DNA of 51,098 nt from Cyclobacteriaceae bacterium (lineage in GTDB: Bacteria > Bacteroidota > Bacteroidia > Cytophagales > Cyclobacteriaceae). The notes beneath the pieces were generated by a model, which ran no database searches, was not told where the DNA came from, and saw only the letters and a list, made by a program, of their open reading frames with translations. Positions 9,472-16,169 of this stretch are shown here, one piece after another. A program made the translations under genes and the position numbers. Location: NCBI GenBank assembly GCA_003565295.1, contig PXCO01000353.1, positions 1 to 51,098 of the forward strand, read 5' to 3'. The first letter of the stretch is position 1. Each line of letters opens with the position of its first letter.

Positions 9472-10443
9472 ATGAACATGAATACCTTAGGGCTAATTAA
9501 TCGGTTAGAAAATATTATGGTGGTAAGTGGAGTAGCGGTGATCCTCATTATCATTGCTTTGTTTTTGTGGGTCTTTACCTTTTCAAGGGCCGTGCTAAAA
9601 ACCCAGAACCACCAGGCATCCATGAAGGGGTTTAATTTCCTCCTGGTTTTTATTGTTTATTTCCTGCTAGGGGTGGGCATAATTTCTTTATTACTTTATG
9701 GAGCACAACAGGTGGGGGGAACCTTCAACAACCTATTGTTCGTCGTTTTACCCTACCTTTGTCTTCTGGTATTTATTATTGGTTCCATTTATAGGTACCG
9801 GACAAATGGTTTTCAGGTATCTTCACTTTCTTCCCAGTTTTTAGAAGGAAGAAAGTTATTCTGGGGGTCACAATTGTTTCATTGGGGAATTTTATTTCTC
9901 TTTTTTGGGCACCTCATCGCTTTTTTGTTACCAGGATCAGTAATAGCCTGGAATGGAGACCCTCTAAGACTTATGATCCTGGAGGCTAGTGCCTTTGCCT
10001 TCGCGGTTGCGGCATTATTGGGTTTGATCCTCTTTATATATAGAAGGCTCAGCACCAAAAGGATAGTGATGGTAACCAATAAGATGGATATGTTGGTTTA
10101 TGTGGTATTGTTGATACAGATTCTTTCAGGGTTAGGAGTGGCATATTTTGTTCGTTGGGGATCTAGCTGGTTTGCTTCGGTGCTTTCACCATACTTGATT
10201 TCCATATTTGCTTTTAGTCCTAAAGTAGAATTGATGGCCAATATGCCTTGGTTGGTGCAAGCACATGTGGTTTCCGCCTTTATTATTGTGGGCATCATTC
10301 CATTTACCAGGTTTATGCATTTTTTGGTTGCCCCTATAGACTATATCTGGAGGCGGTATCAAGTGGTAATATGGACTTGGAATCACAAATCAATAAGGCG
10401 TAATAGGGCCTATATCACCGGAAAACGACCTTCGAATAGCTAA
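9472..10443 (+). CDS. narI: Respiratory nitrate reductase, gamma subunit (cytochrome b), N-terminally extended
   Basis: The membrane subunit that takes electrons from quinol and passes them over two b haems to NarH. Haem ligands can be placed at H137, H147, H265 and H283; the spacings of 10 and 18 within the pairs equal those of E. coli NarI (H56/H66 and H187/H205). The core (about residues 88-323) has five membrane segments. Unlike the roughly 225-residue E. coli protein, it has about 85 extra residues with two more predicted segments (about 15-39 and 53-77). They may contact the cytochrome encoded at 2652-3575. It starts 6 nt after narJ and ends the operon at a terminator. The start could also be the ATG two codons in. 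Confidence 0.93.
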   Translation: MNMNTLGLINRLENIMVVSGVAVILIIIALFLWVFTFSRAVLKTQNHQASMKGFNFLLVFIVYFLLGVGIISLLLYGAQQVGGTFNNLLFVVLPYLCLLVFIIGSIYRYRTNGFQVSSLSSQFLEGRKLFWGSQLFHWGILFLFFGHLIAFLLPGSVIAWNGDPLRLMILEASAFAFAVAALLGLILFIYRRLSTKRIVMVTNKMDMLVYVVLLIQILSGLGVAYFVRWGSSWFASVLSPYLISIFAFSPKVELMANMPWLVQAHVVSAFIIVGIIPFTRFMHFLVAPIDYIWRRYQVVIWTWNHKSIRRNRAYITGKRPSNS

Positions 10444-10467
10444 AAAGTAGATTTTTTTTGGGTTTAG

Positions 10468-10497
10468 GGCTGGGCATTTATTTGTCCAGCCTTTTTT
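10468..10497 (+). terminator. Intrinsic terminator of the nar operon
   Basis: GGCTGGGCA (468-476) pairs with TGTCCAGCC (483-491) around a 6-nt loop, with one G-T pair, and is followed by six T residues. It lies 25 nt after the narI stop and just before the stop of the convergent gene at 10499, so it mainly serves the nar transcript. Confidence 0.85.
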
Positions 10498-10498
10498 C

Positions 10499-10960
10499 TT
10501 AGGCTGGTAATTCAAACATTCTTTCCCAAACTTTTTCACTATTGTCTTCCTTTAACCTAATACGTAAATATTTTTGATCCCCCTCCTTGATTAAACTCCT
10601 TTCGAAAACAATGCTGAATTCCCCATCATCCTTAGTTTCTTTTACCTTATCACCAATTCTTGGCATAAAGGGGTAGCACAAAGTCAACTTTTCGTCCTCA
10701 GTTTTTACAAAATGAATGGCTGTTTGAAAAATGATCTCCTCTAATTTATCTCTGAAAAAGCTTTCTCCCATTTCCTCTTTTCCTTTTTCATCTAATTGCT
10801 CCATCCATTCTAAATAGTTGGAAATTGCCACTGTTTTTAACCTTTCTCTAATATAAATAGGGAAAGGGGACCGCAGGTGATCTTGGTCAGTAAACCAGAA
10901 TTTAAAGGTTTCCTCCACCAATTCTGAGCTTTCTACCATTTTCATATTGAGTTCTGTCAT
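10499..10960 (-). CDS. Hypothetical protein, 153 residues
   Basis: I do not recognise this family. The product is predicted to be soluble and acidic, with no signal peptide or membrane segment. The first half looks helical (for example LEWMEQLDEKGKEEMGESFF) and the second half strand-rich, ending KVWERMFELPA. Codon use resembles the neighbours, and the frame is closed properly by a TAA, so it is likely real. It converges on narI and is divergent from the hemerythrin gene across a 453-bp gap that carries an Fnr-like box and repeats. A role linked to nitrate respiration is possible from position only. Confidence 0.6.
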   Translation of the reverse strand: MTELNMKMVESSELVEETFKFWFTDQDHLRSPFPIYIRERLKTVAISNYLEWMEQLDEKGKEEMGESFFRDKLEEIIFQTAIHFVKTEDEKLTLCYPFMPRIGDKVKETKDDGEFSIVFERSLIKEGDQKYLRIRLKEDNSEKVWERMFELPA

Positions 10961-10992
10961 GTGTTTATTGTTTTTTCAATGGTCATCCCGGT

Positions 10993-11050
10993 AGTCCGAA
11001 CTTATCGGGGGGGCATCCCTCCCTTTGTCGCCTGCCTCATGCTTGATTTC
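10993..11050 (-). repeat. Inverted copy of a local intergenic repeat
   Basis: Read on the minus strand, 11050 to 10993 contains GAAATCAAGCATGAGG, then GGGAGGGATG, then CCCGATAAG. This matches the start, middle and flank of the direct copy at 11195. One base differs in the first 13; the middle is shortened. With the copies at 11195 and 11328 it forms a three-copy cluster filling much of the 453-bp gap between 10961 and 11413, in which no gene is seen. Confidence 0.6.
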
Positions 11051-11132
11051 ATCGCTGCTTTCATCGATTACATCCAAAACTAATTACGTTTTTTATTCCG
11101 TGGATTCTGGTGTTAAAACTCATTTTGTCGGG

Positions 11133-11144
11133 TGATTTTTGTCA
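11133..11144 (+). promoter_or_regulatory. Crp/Fnr-type box upstream of the hemerythrin gene
   Basis: TGATttttGTCA is an Fnr/Dnr-type dyad with mixed arms (TGAT-N4-GTCA). At the 35-nt offset seen for moaA and nar lies CAAATTGG, which fits the -7 consensus at only 4 of 6 positions, so activation geometry is unsure. It may act on the hemerythrin gene (281 nt downstream) or on the hypothetical gene to the left (173 nt away). Confidence 0.4.
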
Positions 11145-11194
11145 TGAAAAGAATGGGATAAAAATTGCAAATTGGAGATGAAATATATTGATAC

Positions 11195-11251
11195 GAAATC
11201 GAGCATGAGGAGTACCTCACACGGAGGGATGATTATGGTGGCGAGACTCCA
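11195..11251 (+). repeat. Intergenic repeat, direct copy 1
   Basis: A 57-bp unit beginning GAAATCGAGCATGA and containing GGATGATTAT, then a GCGAGA-TCCA end, shared with the unit at 11328-11384. It is followed by CCCGATAAGCCGGGG and by a 6-bp hairpin, CCCGAA-N5-TTCGGG (about 11273-11289). The source of the repeat is unknown; small translated frames across it are repeats, not genes. Confidence 0.65.
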
Positions 11252-11327
11252 CCCCGATAAGCCGGGGCAAGTTCCCGAAACAAGTTCGGGACAGGTAATG
11301 GCCGCTGAAAAGAAAATATAAACACAT

Positions 11328-11384
11328 GAAATCGAGCATGATGAGAGCGACACACGGGGGGATGATTATCGTTGCGAGATTCCA
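11328..11384 (+). repeat. Intergenic repeat, direct copy 2
   Basis: Same 57-bp unit as at 11195, offset by 133 bp, with about ten substitutions and no length change. It ends 29 nt before the hemerythrin start codon, so it would lie in that gene's leader or promoter. Confidence 0.65.
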
Positions 11385-11413
11385 TCTGACCATAAAAAGA
11401 CAATTATAAACAG

Positions 11414-12133
11414 ATGAAAATAATAGACCCAAAAACTGGCAAAAGGATAATTAATACAGATCCATCAACCTTAAAAGAACTCAAAAAGAATGATCCTGTC
11501 AAAAGATTTGCAGAAAAGGATTTTGAGCAAATTGAACATTCGCCCATGGATCCCCCTGAGGCATATACCGCTCTGGAAAAAAATCAGGCAAAGGATAATT
11601 TGCCCGAATTGATCCAATTGTTCAATAAGGAGCATCAAATGGCCTTGGAAAAAATTGACAGTTTTGAATCCTCACTTAAACAATTCAAGGAGCAAAGCTA
11701 TAAATTTGATAAAAAGATCAATGAAAATTTTGGGTCGTTTTTTGAATTTTTTGATAAAAATCTTTTGATACACAACATAAAGGAGGAGAAAATTCTTTTT
11801 CCCCTGTTGCACAAGCGACTAATAGAAAGTGGTGAGCATAGCAAAACCCCCAACCCGAGGACAGGGATAGATTTGCTAGAAGATGATCATATAAAATTTA
11901 TTCAATTGGGCAGCTTGACCTTTAATCTACTTGGGCTGGCCACACGCATTCAGGATGAAACAAGTAGGTTATTGATATTTGATGTGGCCTATAATAATGG
12001 CAGAGAACTAGTGGAATTGCTTAGACTTCATATTTTCAGGGAGGAACAGACCATTTTCCCCAGTGCCGCAAAACTCCTGACAAGGGAGGAATTTGAAGAA
12101 ATGATAAATAAGTTGGAAAAGCTATCGGTTTAA
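11414..12133 (+). CDS. Hemerythrin-like HHE domain protein
   Basis: A cytoplasmic diiron protein of the hemerythrin HHE class; relatives bind O2 or NO, or repair Fe-S clusters after nitrosative stress (YtfE/Ric). The ligand set of a complete four-helix site is present: H74, H120-x3-E124, H159 and H206-x3-E210. Residues 1-60 form an extra N-terminal segment starting MKIIDPKTGKRI, without a signal peptide. The bundle spans about 62-235. It lies next to the nitrate reductase operon, downstream of an Fnr-like box, so NO or nitrite stress made during nitrate respiration is a likely context. That role is inference; the ligand pattern is seen. Confidence 0.85.
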   Translation: MKIIDPKTGKRIINTDPSTLKELKKNDPVKRFAEKDFEQIEHSPMDPPEAYTALEKNQAKDNLPELIQLFNKEHQMALEKIDSFESSLKQFKEQSYKFDKKINENFGSFFEFFDKNLLIHNIKEEKILFPLLHKRLIESGEHSKTPNPRTGIDLLEDDHIKFIQLGSLTFNLLGLATRIQDETSRLLIFDVAYNNGRELVELLRLHIFREEQTIFPSAAKLLTREEFEEMINKLEKLSV

Positions 12134-12193
12134 GACACAGTTTCCTGTTTAAAATTTTGATTTGCTGGTTTAGGGCGTTAGAGACCAAAAAAA

Positions 12194-12219
12194 GGTCAAT
12201 TGACCACTAATATAGGTCA
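12194..12219 (+). promoter_or_regulatory. Cluster of GGTCA half-sites ahead of the FAS1 gene
   Basis: GGTCAATTGACC at 12194-12205 is a perfect 12-bp palindrome. A further GGTCA follows at 12215-12219, inverted with respect to the TGACC at 12201-12205. Three half-sites in 26 bp, 78 nt upstream of the FAS1 start, look like an operator. The regulator is unknown. Confidence 0.4.
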
Positions 12220-12296
12220 TTGTTGATTTTCTTGTTTTTTTCAATAAACAATATTAGGTTATCCCTGTTCTATAGTGGTAAACCAACAATAATACC

Positions 12297-12806
12297 ATGA
12301 AAAAAACATTAAACACTATTGCTATCGCCTTGCTATTAACTATAACATTAGCATGGGCAAATGATGAAAAAGACCAACCCAAGGATAATGCCGATATGGA
12401 CATTGTGGAATTGGCATCAGCTACTGATTTCCTATCCACCCTGGTTGCTGCAGTGGAAGCAGGGGATCTGGTGGGTGTTTTGAAAGGGGATGGCCCATAT
12501 ACGGTTTTTGCCCCAACAGACGAGGCATTTTCTAAGCTTCCCGCCGGTACTCTAGAAACACTACTGGCTCCAGAAAACAAAGACCAGTTAATTCAAATCC
12601 TAACCTATCATGTCGTGCCCGAGAAGATTTCTTCAAGTGATCTGAGAGATGGAGCAAAGGTGAAAACAGTGCAGGGTCAAGAAATAACGGTAAGTTTGAA
12701 AAATGGTAAAGCTATGATTAATAATGCTGAAATCACCGCAGCAGATATTGAAGCCACTAATGGAGTGGTTCACGTCATTGATGCTGTAATTCTTCCAGAA
12801 ATGTAA
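12297..12806 (+). CDS. Secreted fasciclin (FAS1) domain protein
   Basis: An exported single-domain FAS1 protein; the family mediates adhesion or matrix contacts, but bacterial roles are poorly defined. Residues 1-21 form a signal peptide (hydrophobic run ending LAWA). The FAS1 domain covers about 35-168. Its H1-like motif is YTVFAPTDEAFSKLP (near 68) and the H2-like motif lies around ILTYHVVPEKI (near 100), ending NGVVHVIDAVILP. At 169 residues it is the usual small secreted type. It is transcribed alone, with a possible operator upstream and a bidirectional terminator downstream. Confidence 0.92.
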   Translation: MKKTLNTIAIALLLTITLAWANDEKDQPKDNADMDIVELASATDFLSTLVAAVEAGDLVGVLKGDGPYTVFAPTDEAFSKLPAGTLETLLAPENKDQLIQILTYHVVPEKISSSDLRDGAKVKTVQGQEITVSLKNGKAMINNAEITAADIEATNGVVHVIDAVILPEM

Positions 12807-12832
12807 TGAATTTTGTGATTAACCAGGTAAAT

Positions 12833-12865
12833 AAAACCCCGTCTTAATTAGGATGGGGTTTTTTT
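12833..12865. terminator. Bidirectional terminator between the FAS1 and comB-like genes
   Basis: AAAACCCCGTC (833-843) pairs with GATGGGGTTTT (852-862), with one G-T pair and an 8-nt loop, followed by further T residues. A-rich and T-rich flanks let it work both ways. The stop codon of the minus-strand gene lies in the loop, so its last codons form part of the hairpin. Confidence 0.85.
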
Positions 12866-13564
12866 ATGAGACACAAGTAAATCATTTTCCAATAATAATA
12901 TCAAGTCAAATCGATTTAATGTCAGGCAAAAATCAATATCAGCTTCAATGTTATGGTTTTGAAGTCTTTTGGCATGTGAGGCCTGCTTGAGGAAAGCTAC
13001 CAAATTGCCGCTTGACTGACGGTAAAGGGAGGACATTGCCAATGCCCCATCACAATCAAAGTCAAACCCAATTGCTTCCACCAGCGCCCCGGCGTACAGT
13101 GAATCTTCCAGGTTAAATTTTCCCTTCCACCCCGCACAGACCACTACCACATCTCTTTCTGTTGCTTGCAGATAGGATGCTGTGGCAGAAAGATTTAGGA
13201 AAGAGCCTATGAGCACCAGTTCAGCACTTTCTTTTGCTTTGGATATGGCGACTGTACCATTGGTAGTAGTGATGGCCACTTTTTTTCCCTGATACTTTCC
13301 ATTGAGAAAGCTCAGCGGGGAATTTCCAAGGTCAAAGCCCGGTGCTTTTTTCCCATCCCTTTCACCAGCGGTAACGTACCCTTGGGTTTTGAGGGCCTTG
13401 CATGATTCCAGGTCTTCCACGGGTTTAATGCCTGATACCCCGTTGGCAGCGGCAGTTACCATGGTGGAGGTGGCCCTGAATATGTCCACCACCACAGCAA
13501 TTTTTCCTTTCAGGTCATGGAGGTGGATGAGTTCAGGGCTAAGGCAGATTTCTATTTGGTTCAT
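12848..13564 (-). CDS. 2-phosphosulfolactate phosphatase family protein (ComB-like)
   Basis: Belongs to the ComB family, whose founding member removes phosphate from 2-phosphosulfolactate in coenzyme M synthesis. Bacteria with this family rarely make coenzyme M, so the real substrate here is uncertain. Family motifs: VVVDIFRATSTM near residue 24, AGERDGKKAPGFDLGNSP near 66, TTTNGTVA near 99 and CAGWKGKFNLEDSLYAG near 143. It is cytoplasmic and 238 residues long. The ATG overlaps the gcvT stop codon by one base (TAATG), so it is probably translationally coupled to gcvT. Confidence 0.85.
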   Translation of the reverse strand: MNQIEICLSPELIHLHDLKGKIAVVVDIFRATSTMVTAAANGVSGIKPVEDLESCKALKTQGYVTAGERDGKKAPGFDLGNSPLSFLNGKYQGKKVAITTTNGTVAISKAKESAELVLIGSFLNLSATASYLQATERDVVVVCAGWKGKFNLEDSLYAGALVEAIGFDFDCDGALAMSSLYRQSSGNLVAFLKQASHAKRLQNHNIEADIDFCLTLNRFDLILLLENDLLVSHKKTPS

Positions 13565-14655
13565 TATTTTAATAGGGGTAACTTTTCAATTCTAGCTTCG
13601 AGATTTTTTTTCCTTACAGATATACCTATCCTGGTTCCGGGCTTGGCATAGCCAATATCCACGTAGCCTAAACCTATACCCAATCCCATGCTAGGGGATA
13701 AACTTCCTGAGGTGACTTTTCCTATGGGCTCTCCTGCTGTGTTTGTGATGGTGTATCCGGATCTTGGAATTCCTTTTTCCTCAAGGATAAACCCCACCAA
13801 TTTTTTGTCCACCCCTTTTTCCTTTTGCGCCTTTAGGTTTTCGTGATTGATAAAAGGTTTGGTGAATTTGGTAATCCATCCAAGTCCCGCCTCAATTGGG
13901 GAAGTTTCCTCATTGATGTCATTACCATAAAGGCAATACCCCATTTCCAATCTTAATGTATCCCTTGCTCCTAGGCCAATGGGCTGAATACCTTGGTCTT
14001 TTCCCGCTTTCATCACTGCCTCCCATACCTGCTTGGCCGAGGAATTCGGCACATATAACTCAAAACCCCCAGCACCTGTATAACCAGTGGCACTTATAAT
14101 GATATCAGCTACACCTGCTATTTTTCCTTTTCTGAAATGATAAAAGGGGATACCGGATAAGTCCAGATCGGTTATGGGTTGTAAGGTGGCTGTGGCATTG
14201 GGGCCCTGAACGGCAAAAAGAGAGAGTTGGTCGGAAATATTCTCCATGGCTGCCTTCATGTCATTATGTTTGGCAATCCAGTCCCAATCTTTATCTATAT
14301 TGGAGGCATTTACCACCAGTAGGTATTCCTGTGGAGCTAACCTATATACCAGGAGGTCATCTACTATGCCTCCTTTGTCATTGGGAAGGCAGGAATATTG
14401 TGCCTGGCCGATTTTCAGGATGGAGGCATCGTTTGAACTCACTTTTTGGATCAGATTTTCTGCCTGAGGTCCTTTGATCAAAAACTCTCCCATATGAGAA
14501 ACGTCGAAAATCCCGACTTTTTCTCTTACGCATTTATGCTCCTCGATATCCGAACTGTACCGCACGGGCATCTCATATCCGGCAAAGGGGATCATTTTTG
14601 CGCCCAGGGAAACATGGGTGTCGAACAATGCTGTCTTTTTTACTGCTTCTTGCAT
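13564..14655 (-). CDS. gcvT: Aminomethyltransferase (glycine cleavage T protein)
   Basis: Transfers the methylene group of aminomethyl-lipoyl GcvH to tetrahydrofolate, releasing ammonia. The ATG at 14655 gives MQEAVKKTALFDTHVSLGAK and a normal 363-residue protein. A longer frame exists from a GTG at 14733, but it begins inside the upstream terminator and adds a non-homologous tail, so it was not used. Folate-site motifs include GIFDVSHMGEF, with the Asp near 97 typical of GcvT (NDKGGIVDDLLVYR), and ATGYTGAGGFELYV near 188. Other gcv genes are not nearby. Confidence 0.95.
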   Translation of the reverse strand: MQEAVKKTALFDTHVSLGAKMIPFAGYEMPVRYSSDIEEHKCVREKVGIFDVSHMGEFLIKGPQAENLIQKVSSNDASILKIGQAQYSCLPNDKGGIVDDLLVYRLAPQEYLLVVNASNIDKDWDWIAKHNDMKAAMENISDQLSLFAVQGPNATATLQPITDLDLSGIPFYHFRKGKIAGVADIIISATGYTGAGGFELYVPNSSAKQVWEAVMKAGKDQGIQPIGLGARDTLRLEMGYCLYGNDINEETSPIEAGLGWITKFTKPFINHENLKAQKEKGVDKKLVGFILEEKGIPRSGYTITNTAGEPIGKVTSGSLSPSMGLGIGLGYVDIGYAKPGTRIGISVRKKNLEARIEKLPLLK

Positions 14656-14722
14656 GGATGTGGGGGTGGTTAACGTGTTCTGTTTATGGGGTAAAATTAA
14701 GGAATTAGATGGAAAGGAAAAT

Positions 14723-14755
14723 AAAAAGACCACACCCTTTTACAGTGTGGTCTTT
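14723..14755 (-). terminator. Terminator of the first susCD operon
   Basis: AAAGACCACAC (725-735) pairs perfectly with GTGTGGTCTTT (745-755) around a 9-nt loop. On the minus strand it is followed by a T run. It lies 23 nt after the SusD stop, and would also shield gcvT from readthrough. Confidence 0.88.
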
Positions 14756-14777
14756 CTTAAAGAAACTAGTCGTTTAA

Positions 14778-16157
14778 TCAACCTCCGTATCCGGGGTTCT
14801 GCACCAAATTTGGGTTTGCGTCGGTTTCCCTTTGAGGTATAGGCAATACCATACGGGGATCATCATAGGGATACAAGAGTTCAGGGTTGTTATTGTCCCT
14901 TACGGAGCCTCTATTTCTTTTCACATCGTGAATATTGTGCCCCTCATGGGCTAATTCCAATTTTCTTTCCATCAAAATTTCTTCAAGGGTAAGGGAAGAT
15001 TTGGCAGGTAGGCTTACCCTTTCCCTGATCCTGTTGATATCTTCTAAGGGGGTGGCACCCACACTAGTACCTTCCCTAAAATTGGCCTCAGCACGGGTGA
15101 GGTACATTTCCGCAAGCCTGACCACCTTTACATTCCTGAATTGGTCTCTCCATTTATCGGTACGACGGTCACCTGCCCTCACCTGAAATTGTTCCAAGCG
15201 GTCATCACCCGGTTCATAAAGATTAACATGACTGTTTAAAATAGTCACATCTCCGTCTCTTCCACCAAAATCCGGAGTAGAATAGAACAAGTGCATGTTG
15301 TTGCCGGGATCTTGTGTGTTTACCTGTATGGTGAATAAGTCTTCCGGAGAATCACTCTCAGTATTGAATGCACTCATGTAATTACTCATCAGTCTTTTCT
15401 CCTGTGCGGTGGAGAGCTCTATGGCCCGGTTGGCCGCATCCCTGGCCTCTGCAAACCTTTCCATCTGCAAATAGACCCTGGACAAGATGGCAGCTGCCAC
15501 ATAGTTTCTGGCAAAGAACCCATTTACAGCAGGCAGCAATTCCTCAGCAGCCGAAAGGTCAGCAATCACCTGCTGGTAAACTTCCTCCACCGTGTTTCTT
15601 TCCACTAAATCCTCCTCGGATACCGCCCTGGTGGGAATAAGAACTAAGGGTACAGCCAGGTTGGTGGAGGAGTTTCCCGCTGAATAGGGAAGTCCATAGA
15701 ACCTCGCCAATTCAAAATAGATGGAGCCCCGAATAAACAAGGCCTCCCCCCTGATCCTGTTGCGGTCCGCTTCATCCACCACGTTGATGGCCTCCAGGAT
15801 GTTGTTGCAAATGTTGATGGCACTGTAACTCACCAACCAGGTTTCTGTGACAAATGAATTGTTGGTAAATATACTTTTGTTGAACAATTCTCTGGGTTGA
15901 TTAAAGGTGCCTTCCCAACGGATTTCATTGTTTGCCCCCAGCATTTCTGAGTATAGCAGCTGCCTGCCACCCCATACACTTATATCCCTTAAATCTGCAT
16001 ATGCACCCACGAGTACCCTTTTCACATTGGAGTCATTATTCAAGGCGATGTCTTGATCCACACTTTGTGGTGGATCCAAGAAAAGTTGATCTTCACAACT
16101 CGTCAAAGAGAATAAAACGAGTACTATACCAATTATATATATCTGAGTGTTTCTCAT
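14778..16157 (-). CDS. SusD/RagB-family outer-membrane lipoprotein
   Basis: The nutrient-binding lid that works with the SusC channel at the cell surface. A lipoprotein signal peptide ends LFSLTSC at Cys20, then EDQLFLDPPQSV, the usual SusD start. TPR-like helices follow (for example FIRGSIYFELARFYGLPYS near residue 128), and the end carries the RagB C-terminal pattern MERKLELAHEGHNIHDVKR and NPNLVQNPGYGG. It is 459 residues long. It is 12 nt downstream of the SusC gene. No hydrolase, sulfatase or regulator gene adjoins the pair, so the substrate cannot be named. Confidence 0.95.
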   Translation of the reverse strand: MRNTQIYIIGIVLVLFSLTSCEDQLFLDPPQSVDQDIALNNDSNVKRVLVGAYADLRDISVWGGRQLLYSEMLGANNEIRWEGTFNQPRELFNKSIFTNNSFVTETWLVSYSAINICNNILEAINVVDEADRNRIRGEALFIRGSIYFELARFYGLPYSAGNSSTNLAVPLVLIPTRAVSEEDLVERNTVEEVYQQVIADLSAAEELLPAVNGFFARNYVAAAILSRVYLQMERFAEARDAANRAIELSTAQEKRLMSNYMSAFNTESDSPEDLFTIQVNTQDPGNNMHLFYSTPDFGGRDGDVTILNSHVNLYEPGDDRLEQFQVRAGDRRTDKWRDQFRNVKVVRLAEMYLTRAEANFREGTSVGATPLEDINRIRERVSLPAKSSLTLEEILMERKLELAHEGHNIHDVKRNRGSVRDNNNPELLYPYDDPRMVLPIPQRETDANPNLVQNPGYGG

Positions 16158-16169
16158 TTCTTTCGATGT

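Noticed and set aside
11120-11432. Two minus-strand frames with the shared peptide LATIIIPPC
   Set aside because: The likeness is produced by the 57-bp DNA repeat; no start signal or family match.
14656-14733. Longer gcvT start (GTG at 14733) adding 26 residues
   Set aside because: It begins inside the terminator hairpin, adds a tail unlike GcvT, and the ATG at 14655 gives the normal family N-terminus.
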